Source: Streptomyces cathayae (lineage in GTDB: Bacteria > Actinomycetota > Actinomycetes > Streptomycetales > Streptomycetaceae). From it: DNA of 64,000 bases. A program made the position numbers and the translations under genes. The stretch lies in assembly GCF_029760955.1 (NCBI RefSeq), contig NZ_CP121682.1, forward strand, positions 6,138,001 through 6,202,000. The letters run 5' to 3'. Positions 1 to 8,664 of the stretch are shown here, piece by piece. Each line of letters begins with the position of its first letter. The first letter of the stretch is position 1. The notes beneath the pieces were generated by a model. The model worked only from the letters and a program-made list of their open reading frames with translations. It had not been told where the DNA came from and made no database searches.

Positions 1-911
1 GCAACCCCAGCGGACCGCTGTTCTTCCCGGTCACCGCCTACGGAACCGACGGCGCCATCGACCTCGACACCTACCGGCTCCATGTACGGCGCGGGGTCGA
101 GGCCGGGGCCGCCGCCGTCTTCGCCTGCTGTGGGACCGGGGAGTTCCACGCCCTGACGCCCGAGGAGTTCGAGGTCTGTGTGCGGGCCGCCGTCGAAGCG
201 GCCGAGGGACGCGTCCCGGTCGTCGCGGGCGCCGGCTACGGCACCGGGCTCGCGGTGCACTGGGCCGGACTCGCCGAACGCGCCGGGGCGGACGGGCTGC
301 TCGCCATGCCGCCCTACCTGGTACGGGCCGGCCAGGAGGGGCTGCTGCGGCACTACCGGGAGCTCGCCGCGGCGACCACCCTGCCGGTGATCGTCTACCA
401 GCGCGACAACGCCGTGTTCACCCCCGCGAGCGTCGTCGGACTGTCCCGCACCGACGGGATCATCGGCCTCAAGGACGGCCACGGCGACCTCGACCTCCTG
501 CAGCGGACCCTCAGCGCCGTACGCACCGAGGCTCCCGGCGACTTCCTCTACTTCAACGGGCTGCCCACCGCCGAACTGACCCAGCCCGCCTACCGGGGCA
601 TCGGCGTCACCCTCTACTCGTCCGCGGTGTTCTGTTTCCTGCCCGAGGTCGCCCTCGCCTGCCATCAGGCCCTGCGCACCGGCGACCGGGCCACCGTGGA
701 CCGCCTGCTGGACGGCTTCTACCGGCCCTTCGTCGAACTGCGCGACCAGGGCCCCGGGTACGCCGTCTCCCTGGTCAAGGCCGGGGTGCGGCTGCGCGGG
801 CTCGACGTGGGCGAGGTGCGGCCGCCGCTGGACGAACCGTCCGGGGATCATGTCGAACAACTCGCCCGGCTGATCGAGCGAGGGCTCGCGCTGCTCGAGG
901 AGGCCAAGTGA
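1..911 (+). CDS. kdgD: 5-dehydro-4-deoxyglucarate dehydratase (5' end cut by window edge)
   Basis: DHDPS-family TIM-barrel enzyme that dehydrates and decarboxylates 5-keto-4-deoxyglucarate to 2,5-dioxovalerate. About 302 residues are visible (frame starts at base 3), so only a few N-terminal residues are missing. It opens with GPLFFPVTAYGTDG, followed by the GTGEFHALTPEE substrate loop, the PVIVYQRDN tyrosine and the Schiff-base lysine in IIGLKDGHG (codon 471-473). This signature fits KdgD better than DapA or NanA. The 2,5-dioxovalerate dehydrogenase that would take its product lies at 23250-24779. The stop overlaps the next GTG start by 4 bp, so the two are translationally coupled. Confidence 0.88.
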   Translation, partial: NPSGPLFFPVTAYGTDGAIDLDTYRLHVRRGVEAGAAAVFACCGTGEFHALTPEEFEVCVRAAVEAAEGRVPVVAGAGYGTGLAVHWAGLAERAGADGLLAMPPYLVRAGQEGLLRHYRELAAATTLPVIVYQRDNAVFTPASVVGLSRTDGIIGLKDGHGDLDLLQRTLSAVRTEAPGDFLYFNGLPTAELTQPAYRGIGVTLYSSAVFCFLPEVALACHQALRTGDRATVDRLLDGFYRPFVELRDQGPGYAVSLVKAGVRLRGLDVGEVRPPLDEPSGDHVEQLARLIERGLALLEEAK

Positions 912-2071
912 AGGCATCGGCGTTCGTCTACCCCTGGGACGTCAACGGGGACCCGGAGGCTCCCGCGCGGATCGCCGCGCTCGGCGTGGCGCAGGTGACG
1001 CTCGCCTCCGCCTACCACTCCACCCGTGCGCTGACCCCCCGCCACCCGCGCCACCGCGTGGTCACCGCCGAGTACGCGGCCGTGCTCTACCCGCCCGGCG
1101 CCCACTGGACGGGCCGCACCCCGCGCCCCCACCCGGCGGGGGACTGGGCCCCCGGCGACGCCTTCGGCGAGGCCGCGACGGCGCTCGCACAGGCGGGCCT
1201 GGAGGTGCACACCTGGGTCGTGCTCGCGCACAACTCCCGGCTCGGCGCCGAACACCCCGCCACCTCGGTCGTCAACGCCTACGGCGACCGCTACCCCTGG
1301 GCGCCGTGCATCGCGCAGCCCGCCACGCGCGCGTACCTGACCGACCTGGCCGCCGAGGCGGCGGTGCGGCCCGGAGCGCGCGGCACCGAACTGGAGTCCC
1401 TCGGCTGGTACGGGCTGGCCCACCTGCACGCCCACGACAAGACCGCCGGGGTCGGCCTCGGGGACGCGGGGCAGTACCTGATGTCCCTGTGCTTCTGCCC
1501 GTCCTGCCACGAGGGCTACGGGGCCCAGGGCCTGGACGCCGGTGAACTGGCCGCCTCCGTGCGGACCGCGCTGGAGCCGGTGTGGCGGGGGGCGCCCTCC
1601 GGCGGAGGCTGGACGGGCGTCGAGAAGCTCCTCGGCGCGAAGCCGGCGGCCGCCGCGCGCGCGTGGCGCGAGGAAACGGCCCGCACGCTCCAGGAGACGG
1701 CGGTCCGGGCGGTACGCGACGCGGCGCCCGAGGGCTTCCAGGTCCTGCTGCACGCGGACCCGGTGCCGTACCACTGCGGCGCCAACGCCGGCGTCGACCC
1801 CGGGCACATCCTCTCCGTCGCCGACGGTGTGGTCGTCCCCTGCACCGGGGACCCCGGCCCGCTGACGCCGTTCGCCCGGGAGAACCACCCGGGCAGCGTC
1901 CTCGCCGCCAACTTCACCGTGGTCTCCGGCATGGGCGGCAGCCCCGGCACCCTCACCGCGGACGCCACCGAGGCCCGCCGCCTCGGCGCCACGGAACTAC
2001 GCCTCTACCACGCCGGCTTGGCATCGGACGACGACCTGGAGTCGGTACGCTCGGCGCTCGCCGCGCTCTGA
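908..2071 (+). CDS. uncharacterised protein coupled to kdgD
   Basis: 387 residues, no signal peptide or membrane segment, so probably cytosolic. I do not recognise a characterised family. Visible features are an N-terminal strand (SAFVYPWDV), a YHSTRALTPRHPRH stretch, many conserved-looking aromatic and His residues, a CFCPSCHEGY Cys pair that could bind metal, and alternating strand/helix character suggesting a TIM-barrel, possibly glycosidase-like, fold. It begins at a GTG overlapping the kdgD stop by 4 bp, which ties it to sugar-acid catabolism. Its 3' end overlaps the convergent MFS gene by 67 bp. Function is unknown; a carbohydrate-active role is inference from context only. Confidence 0.7.
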   Translation: MKASAFVYPWDVNGDPEAPARIAALGVAQVTLASAYHSTRALTPRHPRHRVVTAEYAAVLYPPGAHWTGRTPRPHPAGDWAPGDAFGEAATALAQAGLEVHTWVVLAHNSRLGAEHPATSVVNAYGDRYPWAPCIAQPATRAYLTDLAAEAAVRPGARGTELESLGWYGLAHLHAHDKTAGVGLGDAGQYLMSLCFCPSCHEGYGAQGLDAGELAASVRTALEPVWRGAPSGGGWTGVEKLLGAKPAAAARAWREETARTLQETAVRAVRDAAPEGFQVLLHADPVPYHCGANAGVDPGHILSVADGVVVPCTGDPGPLTPFARENHPGSVLAANFTVVSGMGGSPGTLTADATEARRLGATELRLYHAGLASDDDLESVRSALAAL

Positions 2072-3273
2072 AACAGCCTTGCCGCCGGCACCAGCAGGGC
2101 GAGTCCGAGGGCGGCCAGCACGGGCCGGTGGTCGATCAGCTCCACCAGCGCCGCGCCGGCCGCCAGCCCGATCACGTTCGGGGTGAACACCAGGGTGTTG
2201 GCGGTGGCGGTGACCCGGCCCAGCAGCGGGCCCGGGGTCTCGCGCTGCACGGCGGTCAGCGCGGCGATCAGCAGGGCGGGCAGCCCCGCACCGATCGCCG
2301 CGCTGCACGCCCACGCCACCGGATCGGACGGCACCGCCCGCAGCGCCACCCCGCCGGCCAGCAGGACGATCCCGTACGCCGCGAACCGCCGCTCGCCCAG
2401 GCGGCGCAGGGCGGGCCCCGCGCACAGGCCGAGAACCACCGACCCGGCGCCCTGGACGGCGTACAGCACACCGGAGTACGCGGGGGAGTGGCCGAGGCCG
2501 TCGACGACGGCGTAGACCAGCGCACCGTTCAGTCCCGCGCACAGCATCGTGGCGCCACCCGCCAGGACCAGGGGCCGCAGGGCCGGGTGGGAGCGGAGGA
2601 AGCGGATGCCCTCGGCGGTTTGTCCACGTCGGCCGGGGGCCGGCGGTGCGGGACGCTCCTCGCGGACCTGCAGGAACAGGTACAGCACCGCCGCGCCCGC
2701 GAACGTGACCGCGTCCAGAAAGGCGACTGCCGCTCCGCCGTGGGCCGTGTAGAGGCCCGCGCCCGCCAGTGGGGCCAGCAGTTTCATGCCCTCGGTGGCG
2801 GTCATGCGCAGCCCGCCCAGGTCACCGAGGAGCGACCGGTCCACGGCGGTGGCGGCCAGCGCCGACTCGGCCGCGTCGTTCACGACGCCTGCCGCGCCGT
2901 ACACGAACAGGACGGTGAAGAGGAGCCACAGGGTCTGCGGCGAGTCGACGGTGACGAGGGTGAGCAGAAGCGCGGCCATCAGCAGACTCGTGCCGATCAG
3001 CAGGGGCTTGCGGCGGACCCTGTCGGAGAGTGTGCCCAGCAGTGGGCCGGCCAGGGTGGGCGCCCACATGGCCAGCAGGCACAGGGCGGCCAGACCGTCC
3101 GAGCCGGTGAGGTCCTTGACCCAGATCCCGGAGGCGAGCCACAGCGCGGAGGTGCCGAAGCCGGAGACCACGACCCCGGCGAGGAGGAGCCCGGCATTCG
3201 GGTCACGGAGCACGCGCACCAGCGCCCACGTCGGGCCGTCCGGCGTCCCGCCTGTCGTCCTGTTCGTCGTCAT
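2005..3273 (-). CDS. MFS transporter (DHA3-like)
   Basis: 422-residue membrane protein with about 12 hydrophobic segments and an MFS loop-2/3 motif (GPLLGTLSDRVRRKPLLIG). The layout resembles the DHA3 macrolide-efflux/enterobactin-exporter branch: two six-helix halves separated by a charged loop near residue 195 (REERPAPPAPGRRG). The substrate cannot be read from sequence. It is monocistronic, on the strand opposite its neighbours, and its last 67 bp overlap the end of the 908-2071 gene, so antisense transcripts are expected there. Placement inside the sugar cluster may be incidental. Confidence 0.85.
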   Translation of the reverse strand: MTTNRTTGGTPDGPTWALVRVLRDPNAGLLLAGVVVSGFGTSALWLASGIWVKDLTGSDGLAALCLLAMWAPTLAGPLLGTLSDRVRRKPLLIGTSLLMAALLLTLVTVDSPQTLWLLFTVLFVYGAAGVVNDAAESALAATAVDRSLLGDLGGLRMTATEGMKLLAPLAGAGLYTAHGGAAVAFLDAVTFAGAAVLYLFLQVREERPAPPAPGRRGQTAEGIRFLRSHPALRPLVLAGGATMLCAGLNGALVYAVVDGLGHSPAYSGVLYAVQGAGSVVLGLCAGPALRRLGERRFAAYGIVLLAGGVALRAVPSDPVAWACSAAIGAGLPALLIAALTAVQRETPGPLLGRVTATANTLVFTPNVIGLAAGAALVELIDHRPVLAALGLALLVPAARLFQSAASAERTDSRSSSDAKPAW

Positions 3274-3416
3274 ACCCGGTCATCGTGGGGCTAAGGACCG
3301 GACGTGGGGATCGGGCAGACGCCGTAGAGGACACAGGAAGGAGCGATGAGTTCCGGGTGCGGCATAGGTCCACCTCCCAGGAAGCACATCCCTGCACGGC
3401 CACGGAGGAGCAGCCC

Positions 3417-4016
3417 ATGACCGACTCGATTCTCGACCTCGGGCCGCAGGTGCGGGTCGTGGCGCGGCTTGCCGAGGGGGTCGCCGACGTGCAGCTCGTG
3501 GACGGGACGCCCTGCCCGCGGTACGCGGTGCGCGACATCCTGGGCCACCTCGTGGGGCTGTCCGCCGCCTTTCGCGACGCCGGGCGCAAGGACCTCGGCG
3601 CCACCACCGACACCAGCCCGGACACCGCCCTGCCGGACCTCGGGCCCGGCTGGCGCGAGGAGCTGCCCCGAGTGCTCGGCGAACTCGCCGACGCCTGGCG
3701 GGACCCCGGGGCCTGGACCGGCATGACCAGGGCCGGGGGAGTGGACCTGCCGGGCGAGGTGGCCGGAGCCGTGGCCGCCGACGAACTGGTGATCCACGGC
3801 TGGGACCTGGCCCGCGCCACCGGCCAGGACTACGCGCCCGACCCCGCCGCCCTCGAGGCCGCGCACGCCTTCCTCCGCGCCGCCGCGGCGGAACCCGGCC
3901 GGGACGGCGGCGAGGGCATCTTCGGCCCCGTGGTGCCGGTGCCGTCCGACGCCCCGCTGCTGGACCGGACCGTGGGGCTGGGCGGCCGCGATCCGGGGTG
4001 GACGCGAAAGGCCTGA
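3417..4016 (+). CDS. TIGR03086/MDMPI-family metal-binding protein
   Basis: 199 residues of the DinB-like mycothiol-dependent maleylpyruvate isomerase superfamily. The N-terminal domain carries a putative metal histidine in DILGHLVG and a second in ADELVIHGWDLARATG, the two signature blocks of TIGR03086. Members are presumed mycothiol-linked enzymes; the substrate here is unknown. The start at 3417 is chosen for the GGAGGAG Shine-Dalgarno 8 bp upstream; in-frame codons extend to 3285 but lack an RBS. It is a single-gene unit followed by a strong hairpin terminator. Confidence 0.82.
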   Translation: MTDSILDLGPQVRVVARLAEGVADVQLVDGTPCPRYAVRDILGHLVGLSAAFRDAGRKDLGATTDTSPDTALPDLGPGWREELPRVLGELADAWRDPGAWTGMTRAGGVDLPGEVAGAVAADELVIHGWDLARATGQDYAPDPAALEAAHAFLRAAAAEPGRDGGEGIFGPVVPVPSDAPLLDRTVGLGGRDPGWTRKA

Positions 4017-4031
4017 CCAGGAGTTCTCCCG

Positions 4032-4070
4032 GACGGCCGGGCACCCGGACGAGACGGGTGCCCGGCCGTC
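4032..4070 (+). terminator. rho-independent-type hairpin
   Basis: Perfect 16-bp inverted repeat (arms 4032-4047 and 4055-4070, 7-nt loop), beginning 16 bp after the stop of the MDMPI-like gene. There is no U-tract, as is usual in Streptomyces. Confidence 0.85.
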
Positions 4071-4106
4071 GCGTGCGCGGCCCCGGAACTTCCTTTGTCA
4101 GAAGCA

Positions 4107-4180
4107 TTGACGAAACCCCGGGCCGCTTCTAGTTTCATCGCGTCGTACTTCGTACGTCATATATGAGACGCGATATGTGA
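4107..4180 (+). promoter_or_regulatory. promoter and candidate GntR operators
   Basis: A TTGACG hexamer (4107-4112) is followed after exactly 17 bp by TAGTTT (4130-4135). Just downstream lie two inverted repeats: CGTAC-TTC-GTACG (4144-4156) and CATAT-n10-ATATG (about 4158-4177). Both are between the presumed transcription start and the gntR start codon. FadR-subfamily regulators typically bind short dyads like these, so autorepression of the gntR-aldolase-dehydratase unit is likely. The hexamers and dyads are seen; binding is inferred. Confidence 0.55.
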
Positions 4181-4196
4181 GATCCGAGAGGCGCGC

Positions 4197-4910
4197 ATGA
4201 CCTCTGTGCCCCTGCCGATCCCCTCCCGCACGCAGTACGTGCTGGAGGAGATCAAACGACGCATCCTCACCGGCCGGCTGACACCGGGCCAGGCCCTGGT
4301 CGAGGCCGACCTCGCCGCGCAGTTCGGGGTGTCCAAGACCCCGGTGCGCGAGGCCCTCAAGACCCTGGCCGGTACCGGGCTGGTCGTGATGAGCCAGTAC
4401 AAGGGCGTCACGGTGCGCATGGTCGACGCGGACATGGCGCGCGAGGTCCAGGACGTGCGGCTCCTCCTCGAACCCGAGGCGCTCCGGCGCACCGTCCGGC
4501 GCGGTGCCTCCCTGGACGCCGCGCGCGACGCGCTGACCCGGGCCGACGAGGCCACCGACACCGCCGAACGCTCCCTGAGCAACCGCGAGTTCCACCGCGC
4601 GCTGTACATGCCGTGCGGCAACCCGCTGCTCGGCCGGATGCTCGACGAGGTCCGCGACCAGGCGGCACTCGTCTCCGCCGTGGCCTGGGCCGCCGACCCC
4701 TCCTGGGAGCGGGAGGCGAGCGAGCACCGCGAGATCCTGCGGCTCGCCCTCGACAAGGACGCGGACGGCGCGGCACGCGCCCTGCACGCGCACATCGCCT
4801 CCTTCGTGCGCCGGGCCTTTCCCGACGCGGACCTCGAGACCCGGGCACCCCGGGCGGCCCAGGAAGCACCGGAAGCCCCGAACCAGAAGAGCGAGGACGG
4901 TCAGGCATGA
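4197..4910 (+). CDS. GntR (FadR/FCD-type) transcriptional regulator
   Basis: 237 residues. An N-terminal winged helix-turn-helix (residues about 10-70, including ILTGRLTPGQALVEADLAAQFGVSKTPVREAL) is followed by an all-helical FCD effector domain with the usual metal-site pattern: an early Asp/Arg helix (REVQDVRLLLEPEALR), FHRALYM, and HREILRLAL near the C-terminus. The ATG at 4197 has a GAGAGG RBS. It heads an operon with two sugar-acid dehydratases (4-bp overlap with the next gene), so the effector is probably a sugar acid or keto-deoxy acid intermediate. Confidence 0.9.
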   Translation: MTSVPLPIPSRTQYVLEEIKRRILTGRLTPGQALVEADLAAQFGVSKTPVREALKTLAGTGLVVMSQYKGVTVRMVDADMAREVQDVRLLLEPEALRRTVRRGASLDAARDALTRADEATDTAERSLSNREFHRALYMPCGNPLLGRMLDEVRDQAALVSAVAWAADPSWEREASEHREILRLALDKDADGAARALHAHIASFVRRAFPDADLETRAPRAAQEAPEAPNQKSEDGQA

Positions 4911-5815
4911 CGACGACGTTCGAGACCCAGCGGGCGGCCCTGGCCGACGTGGTGGCGATCCCGGTGACCCCGTTCGCCGAGGACGGCTCCGTCGACCAGG
5001 CCGGCTACCGGGCCCTGCTGCGCCGCCTCCTCGACGCCGGCGTCACCACCCTGACCCCCAACGGCAACACCGGCGAGTTCTACGCCCTGACGCCCGAGGA
5101 GCGGCGCACCGTCGCCGAGCTGACCATGAAGGAGACCGGTGACGGCTCGTCCGTCCTGGTCGGCGTGGGCCACGACATACCGACCGCGGTCGCCTCCGCC
5201 CGGCACGCCCGTGACCTCGGCGCACGGATGGTGATGGTGCACCAGCCCGTCCACCCCTACGTCTCCCAGAGCGGCTGGGTCGACTACCACCGCGCCGTCG
5301 CCGAGGCCGTGCCGGAACTGGGTGTCGTCCCCTACATCCGCAACGCCCGGCTCACCGGCTCCCGCCTCGCCGAACTCGCCGACACCTGCCCCAACGTCAT
5401 CGGTGTGAAGTACTCCGTACCGGACGCGGCGAAGTTCGCCGCCTTCGCGCGGGACGCCGGCATCGAGCGGTTCGTGTGGGTCGCCGGGCTGGCCGAGCCG
5501 TACGCCCCCTCCTACTTCTCGGCGGGTGCCACCGGCTTCACCTCCGGCCTGGTCAACGTCGCCCCGTCGGTGTCGCTGAACATGATCGGGGCGCTCCGGT
5601 CGGGCGACTACGCGACCGCCATGAAGGTCTGGGAGCAGATCCGCCGTTTCGAGGAACTGCGCGGTGCCGACGGTTCCGCCGACAACGTCACCGTCGTCAA
5701 GGAGGCCCTCGCCTCCCTCGGCCTGTGCCGCCGCGAGGTCCGCCCGCCGAGCAGGCAACTGGCCGAGCACGAGCGGGCCGAGGTCGCCGCGATAGCCGCG
5801 GGGTGGTCCGTATGA
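4907..5815 (+). CDS. dihydrodipicolinate synthase-family aldolase/dehydratase
   Basis: 302 residues. TIM-barrel DHDPS/NAL family with the Schiff-base lysine K168 in IGVKYS, the tyrosine in VVPYIRN and the TPNGNTGEFYALTPEE loop. The close loop match to KdgD suggests a keto-deoxy sugar acid substrate rather than lysine biosynthesis. It sits between gntR and an IlvD/Edd dehydratase with 4-bp overlaps on both sides. Together these look like an L-arabinonate- or galactonate-type oxidative branch (IlvD-like acid dehydratase followed by 2-keto-3-deoxy acid aldolase or dehydratase). The exact substrate is inferred from context. Confidence 0.8.
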   Translation: MTTTFETQRAALADVVAIPVTPFAEDGSVDQAGYRALLRRLLDAGVTTLTPNGNTGEFYALTPEERRTVAELTMKETGDGSSVLVGVGHDIPTAVASARHARDLGARMVMVHQPVHPYVSQSGWVDYHRAVAEAVPELGVVPYIRNARLTGSRLAELADTCPNVIGVKYSVPDAAKFAAFARDAGIERFVWVAGLAEPYAPSYFSAGATGFTSGLVNVAPSVSLNMIGALRSGDYATAMKVWEQIRRFEELRGADGSADNVTVVKEALASLGLCRREVRPPSRQLAEHERAEVAAIAAGWSV

Positions 5816-7593
5816 GCACACCGGTGAACACCCCGGTGAACGCCTCGACGAATGTCTCGACGGACGTCCCGAGGAAGCGGCCCGAGGAGCTGCGCAGCCA
5901 CCAGTGGTACGGCACGGACGGGCTGCGCTCCTTCAGCCACCGCGCCCGCACCCGCCAGCTCGGCTACCTGCCCGAGGAGCACCTGGGCAAGCCCGTCATC
6001 GCCGTGCTCAACACCTGGTCCGACATCAACCCCTGCCACAGTCACCTGCGCGACCGCGCGCAGGCGGTCAAGCGGGGCGTCTGGCAGGCAGGCGGCTTCC
6101 CGCTCGAGTTCCCGGTCTCCACGCTCAGCGAGACCTTCCAGAAGCCGACCCCGATGCTCTACCGCAACCTCCTCGCCCTGGAGACCGAGGAACTGCTGCG
6201 CTCCTACCCGGTCGACGGCGCCGTGCTGATGGGCGGCTGCGACAAGTCCACGCCCGCCCTGCTCATGGGCGCGGCCAGCGCCGACCTGCCGGCGGTCTTC
6301 GTCCCGGCCGGGCCCATGCTGCCGGGCCACTGGCGGGGCGAGGTGCTCGGTTCCGGCACCGACATGTGGAAGTACTGGGACGACAAGCGGGCCGGCGTCA
6401 TCGGCGACTGCGAGATGCAGGAGATCGAGAGCGGCCTGGCCCGCTCGCCCGGCCACTGCATGACCATGGGGACGGCCTCCACGCTGACCGCCGCCGCCGA
6501 GGCCCTCGGCGTCACGGTCCCGGGCGCCTCCAGCATCCCCGCCGTCGACTCCGGGCACGACAGGATGGCCGCCGCGGCCGGCCTGCGCATCGTCGAACTG
6601 GTCCACCGGGACCGGAAACTGAGCGACATCCTCACCGCGGAGGCCTTCGAGGACGCGGTGACCACCGTCCTGGGCCTGGGCGGCTCCACCAACGCCGTGA
6701 TCCATCTGATCGCGATGGCCGGCCGCGCGGGCGTCGGACTCACCCTCGACGACTTCGACCGCATCGCCCGCACCGTCCCGGTGCTGGCCAACGTACGGCC
6801 CGGCGGACAGACGTACCTGATGGAGGACTTCCACTTCGCGGGCGGTCTGCCCGGCTTCCTCTCCCGGATACCGGACCTGCTCCACCTGGACCGGCCCACC
6901 GTCTGCCACGACACCCTGCGCGAACAGATCGCCGGCGCGCGGGTGCACCACGACGACGTCATCCGGCCCCGGGACAAGCCGGTCGCCGACGAGGGCGGGC
7001 TCGCCGTACTGCGCGGCAACCTCTGTCCGGACGGCGCCGTCATCAAGCACATCGCCGCCGAACCGCACCTGCTGCGGCACACCGGACCCGCGGTCGTCTT
7101 CGACGACTACCGGACCATGCAGCGCACCATCAACGACCCGGCGCTGAACATCACCGCCGACCATGTGCTGGTGCTGCGCAACTCCGGCCCCAAGGGCGGG
7201 CCCGGGATGCCCGAGTACGGGATGCTGCCCCTGCCCGACCACCTGCTCAAGCAGGGGGTGCGGGACATGGTGCGGATCTCCGACGCCCGGATGAGCGGCA
7301 CGAGTTACGGCACCTGCGTGCTGCACGTCGCCCCCGAGTCGTACGTCGGCGGGCCGCTGGCGCTGGTACGCACCGGCGACTCGATCACCCTCGACGTCGA
7401 GCAGCGGAAACTGCAACTCAACGTGGACGACGAGGAGCTGGCGCGCCGCAGGGCCGAGTGGACGCCGCCGCCCGTGCGCTACGAGCGCGGCTACGGCGCG
7501 CTCTACAACGAGCAGATCACCCAGGCCGACACCGGCTGCGACTTCGAGTTCCTCGCCCGGCCGGGCGCGGTGCAGGACCCCTACGCGGGCTGA
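5812..7593 (+). CDS. IlvD/Edd-family sugar-acid dehydratase (L-arabinonate dehydratase-like)
   Basis: 593 residues. Iron-sulphur dehydratase with the three cluster cysteines visible: C75 (NPCHSH), C143 (MGGCDKSTP) and C216 (PGHCMTMGTAS). The C-terminal GPKGGPGMPEYG and ARMSGTSYGT motifs are also present. The NTWSDINPCHSHLRDRA context and the length match pentonate/hexonate dehydratases (such as arabinonate or galactonate dehydratase) more closely than valine-pathway IlvD. The low-complexity start (MSTPVNTPVNAS) is unlikely to matter catalytically. It ends the gntR operon and should feed the neighbouring DHDPS-family enzyme and then the 2,5-dioxovalerate dehydrogenase. Confidence 0.85.
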   Translation: MSTPVNTPVNASTNVSTDVPRKRPEELRSHQWYGTDGLRSFSHRARTRQLGYLPEEHLGKPVIAVLNTWSDINPCHSHLRDRAQAVKRGVWQAGGFPLEFPVSTLSETFQKPTPMLYRNLLALETEELLRSYPVDGAVLMGGCDKSTPALLMGAASADLPAVFVPAGPMLPGHWRGEVLGSGTDMWKYWDDKRAGVIGDCEMQEIESGLARSPGHCMTMGTASTLTAAAEALGVTVPGASSIPAVDSGHDRMAAAAGLRIVELVHRDRKLSDILTAEAFEDAVTTVLGLGGSTNAVIHLIAMAGRAGVGLTLDDFDRIARTVPVLANVRPGGQTYLMEDFHFAGGLPGFLSRIPDLLHLDRPTVCHDTLREQIAGARVHHDDVIRPRDKPVADEGGLAVLRGNLCPDGAVIKHIAAEPHLLRHTGPAVVFDDYRTMQRTINDPALNITADHVLVLRNSGPKGGPGMPEYGMLPLPDHLLKQGVRDMVRISDARMSGTSYGTCVLHVAPESYVGGPLALVRTGDSITLDVEQRKLQLNVDDEELARRRAEWTPPPVRYERGYGALYNEQITQADTGCDFEFLARPGAVQDPYAG

Positions 7594-7629
7594 CCCACCG
7601 GGCTGCCGGCCTGTCCGCACACCCATGTA

Positions 7630-7641
7630 GAAAGCGCTTCA
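7630..7641 (+). promoter_or_regulatory. LacI-family-type operator (AAGCGCTT core)
   Basis: Palindromic core AAGCGCTT at 7632-7639 within GAAAGCGCTTCA, about 90 bp upstream of the first permease gene. The same core recurs at 13213-13220 before the solute-binding protein gene. GAAAGCGCTTTC-like palindromes are classic LacI/GalR-family operators. No LacI gene is in the window, so the regulator would be encoded elsewhere. Confidence 0.5.
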
Positions 7642-7645
7642 CCCC

Positions 7646-7718
7646 GTACCGGGAACGCCCTGTACCGGGAACGTCCCGTACCGGGAACGCACCGCACAGC
7701 ACGACGTACCGAGAAACG
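7646..7718 (+). repeat. 16-bp tandem repeat upstream of permease gene
   Basis: GTACCGGGAACG occurs at 7646, 7662 and 7678 with a strict 16-bp period. A degenerate fourth copy (GTACCGAGAAACG) lies at 7706-7718 next to the RBS of the permease gene. It lies between the AAGCGCTT palindrome and the start codon, so it is in the 5' untranslated or promoter region. Confidence 0.85.
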
Positions 7719-7728
7719 GAGAACAGTC

Positions 7729-8664
7729 ATGGCCCAAGCCGCAGCCGTGGCGAAACCGCCCACGCCACCGAGGCGGCGCCGTGCCTCCGCCACGCCGCGC
7801 AGACTGCCGTACCTGCTGATCGCCCCGGCGGGACTGCTCATGCTGGGCTTCATCGCCTACCCCGTCATCAGCGTCTTCTACTACAGCCTGCAGCACTACA
7901 ACCCCACCAAGCCGTGGCGGAACGGATTCGCGGGCTTCGACAACTTCGTCCACCTCTTCACCGAGGACCCGCTGTTCTGGGACACCCTGGTCTTCAGCGC
8001 CAAGTGGGTCTTCGTCGAGGTCGGCCTGCAGCTGATGTTCGGGCTCGCGCTGGCGCTCATCGTCAACCAGACCTTCGTCGGCCGGGGCATCGGCCGCGCC
8101 CTGGTCTTCTCCCCGTGGGCCGTCTCCGGCGTACTGACCTCGGCGATCTGGGTGCTCCTCTACAACTCCCAGACCGGCATCACGCGTTACCTCGCCGACA
8201 TGGGCATCGGCGACTACGGCACCAGCTGGCTGTCGGACACCTCCACCGTCTTCTCGGCGGTGGTCGTCGCCGACCTGTGGCGCGGCGTCCCCTTCTTCGC
8301 CATCCTCATCCTGGCCGACCTCCAGTCCGTCTCCAAGGACCTGTACGAGGCCGCAGAGGTCGACGGGGCCAGCCGCTTCCAGCAGTTCACGCACATCACC
8401 CTGCCCCACCTCAAGGACGCCATCATCCTGTCCACACTGCTGCGCGCGGTGTGGGAGTTCAACAACGTCGACCTGCTCTACACCCTGACCGGCGGCGGAC
8501 CGGCCGGCGTGACCACGACGCTCCCCCTCTACATCGCCAACACCAGCGTCGACGCCCACAACTTCGGTTACGCCTCGGCGCTCACCACGGTCGCGTTCGT
8601 GATTCTGCTCTTCTGCTCGATCGTCTACCTGCGGCTGAGCAAGTTCGGAGGCGAAAGCAAGTGA
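7729..8664 (+). CDS. carbohydrate ABC transporter permease (MalF/LacF type)
   Basis: 311 residues with six predicted transmembrane helices after a short Arg-rich cytoplasmic tail. The EAA loop that docks the ATPase is visible (EAAEVDGASRFQQFTHITLP). It is the first gene after the AAGCGCTT palindrome, with GGAG as RBS. It overlaps the second permease by 4 bp. No ATPase gene lies nearby; in Streptomyces such CUT1 importers commonly share the MsiK ATPase encoded elsewhere. The likely substrates are pectin or arabinan oligosaccharides, from context. Confidence 0.92.
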   Translation: MAQAAAVAKPPTPPRRRRASATPRRLPYLLIAPAGLLMLGFIAYPVISVFYYSLQHYNPTKPWRNGFAGFDNFVHLFTEDPLFWDTLVFSAKWVFVEVGLQLMFGLALALIVNQTFVGRGIGRALVFSPWAVSGVLTSAIWVLLYNSQTGITRYLADMGIGDYGTSWLSDTSTVFSAVVVADLWRGVPFFAILILADLQSVSKDLYEAAEVDGASRFQQFTHITLPHLKDAIILSTLLRAVWEFNNVDLLYTLTGGGPAGVTTTLPLYIANTSVDAHNFGYASALTTVAFVILLFCSIVYLRLSKFGGESK

